A DNA stretch of 64,000 bases from Methyloceanibacter sp. wino2 (GTDB taxonomy: Bacteria > Pseudomonadota > Alphaproteobacteria > Rhizobiales > Methyloligellaceae): positions 248,001-312,000 of the forward strand of contig NZ_CP028960.1 in NCBI RefSeq assembly GCF_003071365.1, read 5' to 3'. Position numbers and translations under genes: made by a program. The notes beneath the pieces are model-generated. The model worked only from the letters and a program-made list of their open reading frames with translations. It made no database searches and had not been told where the DNA came from. This document shows, one piece after another, positions 48,485-59,164 of this stretch (positions within the stretch are counted from its first letter, which is position 1; every line of letters starts with the position of its first letter).

Positions 48485-51400
48485 TTCAGGCCCCGCCGCT
48501 CCCGCGCATTTTGCAGCGGACGCAAGCGCCGCTTCTTGCGGGGCCGTTCCGTGCTGGTGTTCTCTCCCCACGTCTCCGTGCCCGCCGATGTTGTCCCTTG
48601 GGGCACGCCGCTGTTGAAATCAAAGATCTGGCGGAAGATGCCGGGCGTCATCACCGACATCGGATTGACGAGCACGGTCGGGTCGTCGAGCTTGCCCTTG
48701 ATGGCGAAGGTGATGCCGACGACGCCTTCACCTTGCCGGCCGACCAGGACGCGCCCGAGAACGGGCACCGCGCCGAGAGCCGAGTTGAGTCCATATAGCG
48801 GCACGTAGGTTCCGCCGAGGTCGAGCTTCCGCGCATTGAAATCGATCGTTCCGCGCAGCGTCGCACCGAGCTCAGGACCATTCACATAGGCATCGTCGAG
48901 CTGGAACTTTCCGCCGCCGGCGATGAAGGGCGCGCGCAGACGCTTAAACACGATCTGGCGTTTGACGTCGTGCTGGTGCTGACCGAGCGCCGCCGCCGAA
49001 CTCGGATCGCTGAGGACATCGGCAACGACGCTGTCGCCGACGATGGCGAAATCACGGACACGCAGTGTGCCGGATTTGCGGACGCCGCCCGCATCCATGT
49101 TGACCCGTAGTGATGCGATGCCTCCCTGGAGGCTGCGGTAGAAGCCGATCAGCCGGAAGGCCGTGCCCGCATCGTCCGCATTGGCCACGAGGATTCGGGC
49201 GCCGTCACTATGCTGCAACTCGACATTCACGGACTTCTGCCCGCCGAGCAGTCCCCGCCCGTTCAAGGCGACCAGTTCGCCCGCGCGCTTGGTCAACGCA
49301 ACGTCCACGTCCGTCGCATAGCTGTTGTCGTATCCAACGAGCCGGCCGATTTTCGCCGTCAGCTCGATATTTGTGTCGTCGCCGGATTCCGCCTTGGTGC
49401 TGTCCGTCAGCTGGTCGGCCGAAATCAACGTACGGAAGAAGTCCCTGGCATCGTAGGACGGCCCTTCGGCGTGGATTTGCATCACGCCGTCGTCACGCCG
49501 CTGCGCCTGAATGGACATGTCCGTGAGTGTGCCGAACGCAAACTTGGGGAACGAGAGCGTCCTGATCTCATTTTCGGTGTCGAGGGCGACTTGTCCGGAA
49601 ATCGCCAGGTTCTGTCCGGTGATCTGAAAGTCCTCGAGGTCCGTCGTGCCGTCCGGCTTCTTGTTCACGACGAAGCTGAGCTTTGCGTCCTGGCCCGGCT
49701 GTTTCTTCCAGCCAAAGGCATGGAACACGAGCTCGGCGTCGGTCAGATCACCGACCATCGTCATCCTGGACGTATCCGGCTGACCGGTCCCCTTGCTCAG
49801 ACCGCTGAGATAGAGCGTCACCGGCATCGGCCCGTTCACGATGTCGTTGACCTTGAGGCCGAGCTTCTCGCGCGATGCCGCGTCGAGCACCGAGGTCACC
49901 GAAATCGGCGGTTGCTCGTTCTCGGGCGCATAGAACAGACGCTGCCAGTGCACCGAGGCCGGCACGCCCTTGATCGTCACATTGCCCGATGCGCTGACGC
50001 CTTCGCTTGTCAGATTGACGTCGACAGCGCCGCCCTCGATCGCGAGATCGCCGACGAGGCCCGGCGTGATGGCATTCTGCAAGTGCGCCACGCCTGCGAT
50101 CTTGATGTCCCTGGGATTTAGGTTCTCCACGAGGGGAATGTTGAAGGTGAACTCGCCCGTGGCCGTGCCGCCCAGGAAGTCCGGTTTCAAACCGACCCCG
50201 GTGATGAATCCGAACGGCTGATAATCCAGAAGCGTGGTGACCGCCGGTGTCGGCGCCGCTCCACGGAAAGTCACAACGCCCATATTCGGATTGTCGCGGA
50301 TGTCCGCGACGAAGAACCGGCCGTCGCTGACGTCGATCTCCATGCCGTTGGCCACGGTGACCTTGCCTGCGGGAATGTCCACGGAGAACTGCGCGCCGGC
50401 GAGCTTCAACGTTCCCTCGCCCGTGCGGACGGGCGGTAATTCGGGAATGTAGGCGACCGACGTTTCGGTGAACTTCAGGTCCATCTCGACGGCATCGGCG
50501 GGGATGGGCCTCTTCTCCTTGATGTCGTCGAGCATCCCCGGCTTGAGCGCGACGTTGAACGAGCCGCCGAGAACCTGGCCGCCCTCGACGTTCTCCAAGA
50601 CCCATTGGCGCGCTGCGCCTGCGAGAAACCGTGGCCACATCTGCTTGAACATTTCCATCGGCATCGGGCTGATCGTTCCGGACAACCGGACCGCGGGATC
50701 GCCGAACGAGTCCGTGATCTTCCCCTTCGCGATAATCTCCGCATCGCCTGCCCGGAGGACAAAGCGCGAGATCGTGACGCTGCCGTCGGCGGCCGACACA
50801 CTGCCCTTCATATGCCATCGGTCGACCTCGGTCGGACCGAGGCCAAATTCCTCGACACCGAGAACGGAGTCGTTGGCTTTGATGTCGAAGGTCCAGGACT
50901 GGACCTCGTTCTTGTCGTCGAAGACCGGAACGAACGCGCCGCTGAAAGTCGCGTGTGAGTCCTTGCCCCATCGCAGTGTGGACGGAGCAAGTTCGATGAC
51001 CCGGGTCTCCGTGATGTAGCGAAGCGTTAGTTCGCCGCGCTCGATCCGCACGGGCGTATCCGGATCCCATGGGGGCGTAATCTGGCCGGGCGCCAAGCGG
51101 ACCTTCGCCTCGCCGCCAATGAAATCGCCATTGGGCGCGAGGTTCGCCAGAGCTTCGCCGTCCACGGCCATATCCAGCGCCCGCAGCAAGCCGATGGTCG
51201 GGAAGTTGCCGGCGATCCCGGACGGCACCAGGTTGTTGACCAGAATCTGCGTTTCTAGCCCTTTGGTGCTGGCATTCTGGGCTGTGCGGACCTCGAGCTG
51301 CCAATCGCCACGACTCGACGCCACATTGGCGTTTCCGACGAGGACGCTGCGGCGATCGTGGTGGTCCAGATTGAGCGCGAAATCGGGCACCTGCCAGAAC

Positions 51401-52167
51401 GTCTGTGCGCCGTCCCTGTACAAAACGACGATCGAGTCCTTCAGCCCGAAGCGCGTCAGATAGGACGTGTCGGACCGGCGTACACGCTGGAACGCTTCAT
51501 TGACGGCATTCGTCAGGTTGAAGCGCTTGGCGCTCTTCGCGGGGTCGACGGGCGGCTCGGCACCTTCCGGGTCCGAGGAGATCGGCCCCCGCATGAGCGG
51601 AGCGCCGTCTTCGCCAGGTTTGGAGAACGCCAAAGACAGGCCGTTCTGCTCGTTATAGGTCATGAGCAGCCGCGAACCGATGAAGTCGACGCTACCCGCC
51701 GCGATCTTGCCCGACAGCAGGGCCGAACCGCTGAGGCCGACCGCGGCAAGCGGCGCCTGCGCCACGACCTCCCCCTCCGGGTCAATCAAACGGACATCGC
51801 GCAAACGCAGGACCACACCGGGACCATTGTCGCCCCGCTGCAGAACGGCGTCGTCGATCTTCACGGTGAGGTCGGTCAGTTGATCGTTGATCGCATGCTC
51901 GATCGGCGCCACGAGACCCGGCAGCGAGATGGGACCGCGCGACAAACGCCCATAGCCCAAGACGACGGCGATCAGCCCAAGAACGAAAATCCCTGCGAAA
52001 ATCTCGCGGAACACATGGGCGCCGCGAGACGACAGCCGCGCCAGCTGAATCTGCACAGGCGCCGGGACACTCTTGACCAGTTGGCGCCCTTGCTCCGGGA
52101 GCGCCCGGATGGCCTTGCCGCCATGCTTGGTAATCTTGGCGAGGGCTCCTGCGATCTGTTCGTCCAT
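48481..52167 (-). CDS. Large AsmA-like (DUF3971) inner-membrane protein
   Basis: The 1228-residue protein has a short cytoplasmic start, one membrane anchor ([18 protein letters not shown]) and a very long periplasmic beta-rich part. DUF3971 lies in the first third and an AsmA-C-like region near the end ([20 protein letters not shown]). Such proteins form bridge-like lipid channels between the membranes (YhdP/TamB group). A bridge function is inferred from family. Confidence 0.88.
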   Translation of the reverse strand: MDEQIAGALAKITKHGGKAIRALPEQGRQLVKSVPAPVQIQLARLSSRGAHVFREIFAGIFVLGLIAVVLGYGRLSRGPISLPGLVAPIEHAINDQLTDLTVKIDDAVLQRGDNGPGVVLRLRDVRLIDPEGEVVAQAPLAAVGLSGSALLSGKIAAGSVDFIGSRLLMTYNEQNGLSLAFSKPGEDGAPLMRGPISSDPEGAEPPVDPAKSAKRFNLTNAVNEAFQRVRRSDTSYLTRFGLKDSIVVLYRDGAQTFWQVPDFALNLDHHDRRSVLVGNANVASSRGDWQLEVRTAQNASTKGLETQILVNNLVPSGIAGNFPTIGLLRALDMAVDGEALANLAPNGDFIGGEAKVRLAPGQITPPWDPDTPVRIERGELTLRYITETRVIELAPSTLRWGKDSHATFSGAFVPVFDDKNEVQSWTFDIKANDSVLGVEEFGLGPTEVDRWHMKGSVSAADGSVTISRFVLRAGDAEIIAKGKITDSFGDPAVRLSGTISPMPMEMFKQMWPRFLAGAARQWVLENVEGGQVLGGSFNVALKPGMLDDIKEKRPIPADAVEMDLKFTETSVAYIPELPPVRTGEGTLKLAGAQFSVDIPAGKVTVANGMEIDVSDGRFFVADIRDNPNMGVVTFRGAAPTPAVTTLLDYQPFGFITGVGLKPDFLGGTATGEFTFNIPLVENLNPRDIKIAGVAHLQNAITPGLVGDLAIEGGAVDVNLTSEGVSASGNVTIKGVPASVHWQRLFYAPENEQPPISVTSVLDAASREKLGLKVNDIVNGPMPVTLYLSGLSKGTGQPDTSRMTMVGDLTDAELVFHAFGWKKQPGQDAKLSFVVNKKPDGTTDLEDFQITGQNLAISGQVALDTENEIRTLSFPKFAFGTLTDMSIQAQRRDDGVMQIHAEGPSYDARDFFRTLISADQLTDSTKAESGDDTNIELTAKIGRLVGYDNSYATDVDVALTKRAGELVALNGRGLLGGQKSVNVELQHSDGARILVANADDAGTAFRLIGFYRSLQGGIASLRVNMDAGGVRKSGTLRVRDFAIVGDSVVADVLSDPSSAAALGQHQHDVKRQIVFKRLRAPFIAGGGKFQLDDAYVNGPELGATLRGTIDFNARKLDLGGTYVPLYGLNSALGAVPVLGRVLVGRQGEGVVGITFAIKGKLDDPTVLVNPMSVMTPGIFRQIFDFNSGVPQGTTSAGTETWGENTSTERPRKKRRLRPLQNARERRGLN

Positions 52168-52675
52168 TCAGCCACGGACCCCAATGACGTGCCGGGGTCT
52201 CCATGCCGCGTTCTTCAAGTGAGGAACGCTGTTTCGCATGTATCGCCTCCGCAAGATCGCATCCTCTACCCGGTGCGCATCCAGGCCATCGAGCCGAGGC
52301 GATCCCTGCCCCGACTTTCTCGAATTTCCGGTACGAGGAAACGTGTCCGGCACGCGCGCCGACGCAAACGTGTCGTTACCATGTGCGCGAGGCAACGCTC
52401 TAAGGTCTCGTTGGATTAAGATGGTTCAAAATCGGCTAAACCAAGGCGAATCAAGCTCTAAGCAGAACAGGACACACCCTAGCGCAAGGCCATGACAAGC
52501 AACATGACAAGACAGGCCGGAAACGATAATGTTTACGGAGCAACAGGGTGTTGCGCCTTGGCCGTCTACGCTGCCATAGCGAATTTCTATGGGCGTAACG
52601 GTTTTGGTTGTGTGGGCCCGAATGCCGGGTTGTATTTCGCGTTGCGTCACGCGTTTTGAGGGGGAGAACCCAGCG
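52168..52675. other. 508-base gap between AsmA-like gene and bactofilin
   Basis: No convincing gene or RNA gene was seen. The only notable element is a 9-base direct repeat CATGACAAG at 52491-52499 and 52503-52511 (period 12). The region should carry the divergent promoters. A ribosome site (AGGGGGAGAA) lies just ahead of bactofilin. Confidence 0.5.
52491..52511. repeat. Direct repeat in bactofilin upstream region
   Basis: Two identical CATGACAAG units have a 12-base period. They resemble a paired regulator site on one DNA face, but the period differs from the 11 bases of PHO boxes. Confidence 0.4.
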
Positions 52676-53215
52676 ATGTTCACAAAGAAACCTGAGCCGA
52701 GCAGTCCAATGGCCAAGCTGGGTGGCGAACGGCCCAGCCCTGCTCCGGAGTCCAAATCTTCGCCGTTCACCGAGCGGCCGTCGCCCCAGCCGAAGCCAGC
52801 GGCCCCGGCAATGGGCAAGATGATCCCATCCATCATCGGCGAGGACCTCACGATCGAGGGAAACGTCTCATCGAAGGGTGAGATTCAAGTCGACGGTCAG
52901 ATCAAGGGCGACGTTCATTGCGGCTCGCTGCTCCTGGGCGACAAGGCCCAAGTCGACGGTTCGGTAATCGCCGAGGACGTCGTCATCCGCGGGAAGGTTC
53001 TGGGATCCATCCGGGGCCTGCGTGTGAGCCTTCAGTCCCAATCCCATGTCGAGGGCGACATCTATCATCAGAGCCTGGCGATCGAGCAAGGCGCCTACTT
53101 CGAAGGAAAGTCGCGCCGGTCCGAGGATCCTCTGGCGGCGGATTCCTCTGGTGCCGGCCACAACGCACCCGCGCCGTCCGCGGGCAATCCTTTCTCGAGC
53201 AACGCCGCTGAGTAG
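52676..53215 (+). CDS. Bactofilin (polymer-forming cytoskeletal protein)
   Basis: The 179-residue protein has a disordered Pro/Ser N-terminus and then the bactofilin beta-helix: SIIGEDLTIEGNVSSKGEIQ, VDGQIKGDVHCGSLLLGD and GDIYHQSLAIEQGAYFEG. It assembles filaments that recruit cell-wall enzymes. ATG 52676 follows AGGGGGAGAA. Neighbouring PBP1A and amidase genes fit a cell-wall context. A terminator follows at 53249. Confidence 0.93.
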   Translation: MFTKKPEPSSPMAKLGGERPSPAPESKSSPFTERPSPQPKPAAPAMGKMIPSIIGEDLTIEGNVSSKGEIQVDGQIKGDVHCGSLLLGDKAQVDGSVIAEDVVIRGKVLGSIRGLRVSLQSQSHVEGDIYHQSLAIEQGAYFEGKSRRSEDPLAADSSGAGHNAPAPSAGNPFSSNAAE

Positions 53216-53248
53216 TCCTCGCGGCGAACTTGGCTCTTAGCGATTCCG

Positions 53249-53292
53249 AAGCCGTGGGCGGGGCCTCCCGTCCACGGCTTCTTCGTTTTCGT
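53249..53292 (+). terminator. Terminator after bactofilin
   Basis: The stem AAGCCGTGG/CCACGGCTT (9 bp) has an extra inner GGG/CCC and is followed by a T-rich stretch (TTCTTCGTTTTCG). It is oriented for the plus strand. Confidence 0.8.
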
Positions 53293-53300
53293 GTTTGCCT

Positions 53301-54420
53301 TTAGGCGCTCGTTTTGGCGTCGGTGTTGATCCGCTCCGCCAGAGCCGCCTCGATGAAGCCGTCGATGTCTCCGTCGAGAACCGCCGGCGGGTTCGTGTTC
53401 TCCACGCCCGTACGCAAATCCTTCACCAGCTGGTAGGGCTGCAGCACGTATGAGCGGATCTGGTGCCCCCAGCCGATCTCGGATTTGGATGCGGCTGAGG
53501 CCGTCGCTTCTTCTTCGCGGCGCTTGAGCTCGGCTTCGTAGAGACGTGCCCGGAGCATCGACCACGCGGTGGCGCGATTCTTGTGCTGCGACCGTTCGTT
53601 CTGACACTGAACCACGATGCCGGTCGGAACATGGGTAATGCGCACGGCGCTGTCCGTCGTATTGACGTGCTGACCACCCGCCCCCGACGCGCGATATGTG
53701 TCGATCCGGACGTCCTTGTCCTCGATCTCGATCTCGATCGCATCGTCGATCGCCGGATAGACCCAAACCGAGGCGAAGCTGGTGTGACGGCGCGCATTGG
53801 AATCGAACGGCGAGATGCGCACCAGGCGGTGCACCCCGGATTCCGTCTTGAGCCAGCCATAGGCGTTGAGCCCCTTGATCAGAACGGTGGCCGACTTGAT
53901 CCCCGCTTCTTCCCCGGGGCTTTCGCCGATCAGCTCGACCTTGTAGCCACGGTTCTCGGCCCAACGCATGTACATGCGCTCCAGCATTTGGGCCCAGTCC
54001 TGGCTCTCCGTACCGCCGGCGCCGGCGTGAATCTCCGCATACGCATCGTTTGCGTCGGCCTCGCCCGACAGCAGCGCTTCGACTTCCCGCTTGTGCACCT
54101 CCTGGCGCAACTTACGCAAGGAGTCCTCGGCCTCGGTGACGATGCTCTCGTCGCCCTCTTCCTCGCCGAGCGCGGCAAGAGTCAGATTGTCGTCGAGTTC
54201 TGCCTGGATGCTATCGTAGGCGGCGAGTGCGGCCTCGAGCTGCTGGCGTTCGCGCATAAGCCCTTGCGCGCGCGCCGCGTCGTTCCAGAAATCCGGATCT
54301 TCGGCTTCGCGGTCGAGCTCCGTTAGGCGTGCCCTGGCTTGGTCCGGGTCAAAGATGCCTCCGCAACAAGGAGAGCGACTCTTTGATCTCGTTAACAAGC
54401 GCCTCGGTTTCGGCTCGCAT
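53301..54420 (-). CDS. prfB: Peptide chain release factor 2 with +1 programmed frameshift
   Basis: RF2 recognises UAA and UGA. ATG 54420 begins MRAETEALVNEIKESLSLL and reads RRHL to an in-frame UGA at codon 24 (54351-54349). The ribosome must shift +1 at CUU-UGA-C to continue as DPDQARARLTELD. After the shift the 372-residue protein shows the GGQ motif (ASGAGGQHVNTTDSAV) and the RF2 tripeptide region in VVQCQNERSQHKN. The frameshift makes RF2 control its own level. Confidence 0.95.
54348..54362 (-). promoter_or_regulatory. RF2 recoding site (SD-like, CUU UGA C)
   Basis: On the minus strand GGAGG (54362-54358) is followed after three bases (CAT) by CTT TGA C. This is the known layout of prfB recoding sites, with the internal SD spaced to push the ribosome forward by one. 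Confidence 0.95.
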
Positions 54421-54530
54421 CTTACCCTCGTGATGTCTTGTTGGTTCGTGAAACAAAAGCGCGCGCGGAACCGGTCCGCGCCCGCGATCTCTCATATCAT
54501 CGGATTGTAGCCGATGCGTTCAGGCGACGG

Positions 54531-57161
54531 TCAGAAGCGCCCGAAAAACCCGCGTCGCTGCTGGCGGCGGCGTTGCGGCTGCGGCGCTGCGGCCGGCGGC
54601 GGGCTCGCGGCCTGCTGCTGTGCCGCGGCAGGTGCTGCGGCTGCCGTTGGATAGTTCGGGAAGGACTCTCCCTGCCCGCCTCCACCGTTCTGAGCCCCCT
54701 GTGCCGCGGCGGCGGCCGCGGCGGAAACCTGCTCAGGCTTGAATGCTTCCATGACCGTTCCCGCTTGTCCCTTCCGGGCTGGCAGGCCGGTCTGATGGTT
54801 CACAGGCACCATGACCGTGCCCTCCGGCGCGCGGAACGGTTTCGGCGGCACACCTTCCAAAGCCTCTTCGAAGAACTGCTTCACGATCGGCGCCGCGAGA
54901 CCGCCGCCCGTCGCGCTTCGGCCCATGGGCTTCGGCTGGTCGTATCCCACATAGGAGCCGACGACGAGGTCCGGCGTATAGCCGATGAACCAAGCGTCCT
55001 TGTAGTTGTTGGTCGTGCCCGTCTTGCCGGCAATCGGCCGCTTGAGCGAGACCAGACGCCGGGCCGTACCGGACGTGACGACGCCCTCCATGATACCGAC
55101 CATCTGGTAAGCGGCGATCGGATCAACGATCTGCTCATTGACCTCAACAAGCTCGGGCTCCGCCTGGCTCGTCCATTCCCGCGCCGCGCATCCGTTGCAG
55201 TCGCGTTTGTCGTGTTTCCAAATGGTGCGCCCGTAGCGGTTCTGGATGCGGTCGATGAAGGTCGCCTCCACCTTCCTGCCGCCGTTTGCAATCATCGAAT
55301 AGGCCGTCACCATACGCAGAAGCGTGGTCTCACCAGCGCCAAGAGACATGGACAGCGCCGGCATCAGATTGTCGTAGACGCCGAACCGCCGCGAATATTC
55401 GGCGATGACCGGCATCCCGATATCCCGCGACAGACGCACGGTCATCAGGTTCCGCGACTTCTCGATGCCCCGGCGCAGCGTCGAGGGGCCAGCCCCGCCG
55501 CCGGAATAGTTCTTAGGACACCAGGGCGGCATGCCTCGGCCTTGGCTCACGCAGATGCGGCCGTCGAGAATGACGCTGTTCGGCGCATAGCCGTTGTCCA
55601 GTGCCGTCAGATAGATGAGCGGCTTGAACGAAGAGCCCGGCTGCCGCAGAGCCTGGGTCGCCCGGTCGAACTGGCTTTGGTGGAAGCTGAATCCGCCGGC
55701 AATGGCAAGAACGCGGCCCGAATGCGGGTCCATCGCCACGAGCGCGCCACTGACCTTGGGAACCTGCTGAAGCGACCATTCCCCGGGTATCGTCGTGGCG
55801 ACCGTCTCTTCCGACGCCTCGCCCTCGTCGTCCTTTTTCGGCTTTGCCTCAACCGGCGCCACATAAACAACGTCACCGGGCTTCAGGGCCGACTTGATCG
55901 GCTTTCGGGTCCACCGGACCTGCGCTGCCGGGATGGTGCCGGTCTCACGTTCCGTGACCAACTGGCCCTGCTTGTCGCGGCCCGGGCGCAGCCCGATCTT
56001 CGCGTCGTTGTTGCTCACCTCGAGGACGACCGCGAGCCTCCATGGCTCGATATCGCTCCACACCGGAATGTCGGCGAGGGTCTTACCCCAGTCTCCCGAG
56101 ATCTCGATCTTCTTTTCCGGGCCGCGCCAACCGCCGTTGGCGCGATCGTATCGCGTCAGCCCATCCACGAGCGCTTCGCGCGCGATCGCCTGCATGCGCG
56201 GATTGAGCGACGTGCGGACCGAGAACCCGCCGCCATAAAGCTTGTCTTCGCCAAAGCGATCCAGAATTTCGCGGCGAACTTCCTCGGCGAAATACTCCGA
56301 TGCGTGGATGCGCGGACCGTATCTCTTGGCAAGGACGGTGAGCGGCGCAGCCTTTGCGGCGTCGCCCTCTTCAGGCGTCGCATAACCGTTCTCGACGATC
56401 CGGTCGATAACCCAGTTGCGGCGGGCAAGAGCGCGCTTGTGCTGCTTGATCGGATGATAGCGGCTTGGCGCTTTCGGCAGGACCGCGAGATAGGCCGCCT
56501 CTTCCAGCGTGAGCTCGTTGAGCGCCTTGTCCCAATAACGCTGGGCCGCGGCCGCGACACCGTAGGCGCCACCGCCGAGATAAATCTCGTTGAGGTAGAG
56601 TTCGAGGATCTGGTCCTTGGTGAAGGCGCGCTCGATACGGATGGCGAGGATCGCCTCCTTGAGCTTGCGCTCGATATTCTGATCGCTCGTCAGCAGGAAG
56701 TTCTTCGCAACCTGCTGTGTGATGGTCGAGGCGCCCTGCTTACCGCCGCTGCCGGACTGCATCGCGCTCAAGTTCGCGATGAGGGCGCGGGCAATACCTT
56801 GGATGTCCAGGCCGCCATGCTGATAGAAATTCTTGTCCTCGGCGGACAGGAACGCATCGATGACCCGCTTCGGAATCGCCGTGATCGGAACGTAGATACG
56901 CCGCTGCCGCGCATACTCGGCAATGAGGCGTCCGTCATCGGCGTGAATACGCGTCATGACCGGCGGCTCGTACCGGGCGAGATTCTCGTAGTCGGGCAGT
57001 TCCTGGGACACCTTCCACAGGACAAAGGCCACCGCGCCCGCGACAGCGATGGACAGGATCATGCACGCGGCAAAGACAAAGCCCAAGAGCCGCAGGAAAA
57101 ACCCGCCGCGCTTCTTCTTTTTCCCCTGTTTAGGGGGCTTTACCGGTGCCGTGATGTCCAT
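54531..57161 (-). CDS. mrcA: Penicillin-binding protein 1A
   Basis: The 876-residue bifunctional enzyme makes and cross-links peptidoglycan. After a Lys-rich start and one membrane anchor (LGFVFAACMILSIAVAGAVA), the GT51 domain has SAEDKNFYQHGGLDI and GASTITQQVAKN. The transpeptidase has SSFKPLIYL (SxxK) and GKTGTTNNYKDAWF (KTG). The C-terminus is Ala/Gln/Pro/Arg-rich. ATG 57161 (MDITAPVKPP) is preferred over an in-frame start at 57245. Confidence 0.96.
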   Translation of the reverse strand: MDITAPVKPPKQGKKKKRGGFFLRLLGFVFAACMILSIAVAGAVAFVLWKVSQELPDYENLARYEPPVMTRIHADDGRLIAEYARQRRIYVPITAIPKRVIDAFLSAEDKNFYQHGGLDIQGIARALIANLSAMQSGSGGKQGASTITQQVAKNFLLTSDQNIERKLKEAILAIRIERAFTKDQILELYLNEIYLGGGAYGVAAAAQRYWDKALNELTLEEAAYLAVLPKAPSRYHPIKQHKRALARRNWVIDRIVENGYATPEEGDAAKAAPLTVLAKRYGPRIHASEYFAEEVRREILDRFGEDKLYGGGFSVRTSLNPRMQAIAREALVDGLTRYDRANGGWRGPEKKIEISGDWGKTLADIPVWSDIEPWRLAVVLEVSNNDAKIGLRPGRDKQGQLVTERETGTIPAAQVRWTRKPIKSALKPGDVVYVAPVEAKPKKDDEGEASEETVATTIPGEWSLQQVPKVSGALVAMDPHSGRVLAIAGGFSFHQSQFDRATQALRQPGSSFKPLIYLTALDNGYAPNSVILDGRICVSQGRGMPPWCPKNYSGGGAGPSTLRRGIEKSRNLMTVRLSRDIGMPVIAEYSRRFGVYDNLMPALSMSLGAGETTLLRMVTAYSMIANGGRKVEATFIDRIQNRYGRTIWKHDKRDCNGCAAREWTSQAEPELVEVNEQIVDPIAAYQMVGIMEGVVTSGTARRLVSLKRPIAGKTGTTNNYKDAWFIGYTPDLVVGSYVGYDQPKPMGRSATGGGLAAPIVKQFFEEALEGVPPKPFRAPEGTVMVPVNHQTGLPARKGQAGTVMEAFKPEQVSAAAAAAAQGAQNGGGGQGESFPNYPTAAAAPAAAQQQAASPPPAAAPQPQRRRQQRRGFFGRF

Positions 57162-57275
57162 GTGAGCTCTACTATTTTGACCCGCCTGCCAAACCGGCGG
57201 GATTCCCAACTTCAACCTAACCAAGAATATGGCAACAAAACGCAATAGTACCGTGGAATCCGGGGATTGCGAGCG

Positions 57276-58517
57276 CTAGAACGGGGCCCGGGCGAGGCGC
57301 TTCTTGAAATAATTGTCGACCGCGGCGCTGATGGCCCCCGCCATGCGCTCACGCCAGACCTCGGAGGTGAGCTGTTTCTCGTCCTCCTCATTCGACAGGA
57401 AGCCGAGTTCCAAGAGGACCGAAGGGACGTCCGGCGCCTTGAGAACCCGGAAGCCCGCTGAGCGCAACTGCTTGGTGTGAAGCCTGCCCTTGGCGGCCAG
57501 TTCTCCCACGATGGAACGAGCCATCACCACCGAACGATTGTTGGTCTCGCGCTGTGCCAGATCGATCAGGATATTCGTGACGACCTCGTCGGAGTCCTTC
57601 GGGAGCTCCACACCGGCAATCGCGTCCGAGAAGTTCTCCTTGGCGGCCAGGGCTCTCGCCTCTTCGTCACTCGCTTCCTCGGAGAGCGTGAAGACCGTAG
57701 CGCCCCGCACGTCGTCGATCTCGGTCGGAAAGTAGTCGGCATGAAGCGAGATGAACAAGCCGGCGCCCTTCTCCCGGGCGTATTTGACCCGCTCCTTCAG
57801 CGGCAGAAACGTGTCGTCGTCGCGCGTCATGTACACGTGATAGCGATCCGTGGCCTCCAGTTTGTTCCGGAGCCGCTTGGCGAACTCCAGAACCACGTCC
57901 TTCTCTTGAACCCCGTTGGCGCTCTTGGCTCCCGGATCGACACCACCGTGACCGGGATCCAGAACAACGACGGGCTTTTCATCGCCCGAGGGCGCCATGG
58001 CCAGTGGGACAGGGGTTGGGTCGGACTCCGCCGCCTTGCTGCGCTGCTCCTGCTGCTTTGCCAGGAAGGTCTTCTCGTCCGTCGGCACGAGGTCGATTAC
58101 AAGCCGCGCCGGCTGGTCGTCGCGCGCGCCGAGCACGAAGGAACGATCGATCAAGAACGGACCGCTGATATCCAAAACGATGCGCGACTTACCGGGGGCG
58201 AACAAGCCGTAGCGAAAGGCCGTGACGAGGCCGCGCTTCTCGTTCCCGATTCCGTCCGGCATCTGGAAGCTGACGTCTGCAGCGTCGACAATCACCCGGT
58301 AGGGATTGCCGAGCGCGAATACGCTCACATCCACTTTCTTGGATAGGTCGGCAATGAACCGTGTGCGCTCGCGGTCCCCGGCGAGACGTGCATCTCGCGC
58401 GACTGCTCCGCGCTCGGCCATTGCGGGTTGAGCCACGGCCGTGAACGCAAGGACTCCGATGGGGAGCGCCAGAAGCAACGCCAGTGCTCTCCCCGCCACG
58501 TGTCGCATAATGCGCAT
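57276..58517 (-). CDS. N-acetylmuramoyl-L-alanine amidase, AmiC type
   Basis: The 413-residue periplasmic amidase has a signal peptide (ALALLLALPIGVLAF), an AMIN domain in the first half and an Amidase_3 domain. The latter shows VVLDPGHGGVDPGA, the zinc ligands (HGG, HAD in LFISLHADYFP) and the catalytic Glu in VLLELGFLSNEEDE. It acts at septum splitting. It is followed on the same strand by PBP1A, 115 bases downstream. Confidence 0.94.
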   Translation of the reverse strand: MRIMRHVAGRALALLLALPIGVLAFTAVAQPAMAERGAVARDARLAGDRERTRFIADLSKKVDVSVFALGNPYRVIVDAADVSFQMPDGIGNEKRGLVTAFRYGLFAPGKSRIVLDISGPFLIDRSFVLGARDDQPARLVIDLVPTDEKTFLAKQQEQRSKAAESDPTPVPLAMAPSGDEKPVVVLDPGHGGVDPGAKSANGVQEKDVVLEFAKRLRNKLEATDRYHVYMTRDDDTFLPLKERVKYAREKGAGLFISLHADYFPTEIDDVRGATVFTLSEEASDEEARALAAKENFSDAIAGVELPKDSDEVVTNILIDLAQRETNNRSVVMARSIVGELAAKGRLHTKQLRSAGFRVLKAPDVPSVLLELGFLSNEEDEKQLTSEVWRERMAGAISAAVDNYFKKRLARAPF

Positions 58518-59164
58518 TTCGTCCTACTTGACCTACTCGAACTCCGCCTTGCGCACCCAACGCGACGAGCGCCGTTTCGTTCACGTTGAGCGGCTACTGG
58601 ACCTTTTTTGAGGCCGCGTCGTGCCCCAAATCGATCCTCCATAGGACCCAAATATTAACCACGCCTGGTTAAGCGTCCGTTGTGACGGAGGGCCGATCTG
58701 ACTGACGGCACTTGCCAAATATCCCGGCAACACCCTAATAGTGGGTGACTCATGTCAATGAGTCTGAAGCCCTTGGACGCTGATCGGCGGGACGGGCAGA
58801 ACCAATTTGGCGCGTCGGGCCTAGAAAAAGCGGCTCTGACGCAGGAATGCGGCGGCAATTAAAGGAATACGTGCCGCCTTAGCACAGAACGGGCCGCAGC
58901 GTTTTAATTGCGGCCACTTAGGAAATCGCGATGCAGAGTCAGGGCGGCCAGATAAGCTACCGTAATCACGGTGCTTTCCCATTGCCCCTTTATGCTCGGC
59001 GGCTGACACAGTCCGCTCCCGAAGCCCCGCAAACGGGCTCTCGGCGGGGCATCGCCTGGATTCATGGACGACTGACATTAGGTCCGCGCGGCCCTTAGGC
59101 CCGGGCCCGGCGAAACGGCTGACGCCGTTCACCGCCGAACGCCGCGCGGCGGAGAACATACAAC
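58518..59164 (+). other. 647-base gap and structured rne leader
   Basis: No CDS was supported. Two 7-bp hairpins lie in the part nearest rne: GGCGGCA (58851-58857) with TGCCGCC (58872-58878), and GGCCGCA (58892-58898) with TGCGGCC (58909-58915). A very GC-rich stretch follows (59080-59155). A long structured leader is typical of autoregulated RNase E genes, but the start site is unknown. Confidence 0.5.

Noticed and set aside
52168-52395. A 75-codon minus-strand frame just upstream of the AsmA-like gene
   Set aside because: There is no family match and no good ribosome site, and the composition looks non-coding.
54438-57248. A 936-codon open frame on the plus strand opposite PBP1A
   Set aside because: It is a mirror of the PBP1A gene in GC-rich DNA. 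It has no recognisable domains and is full of Arg/His-rich low-complexity text.
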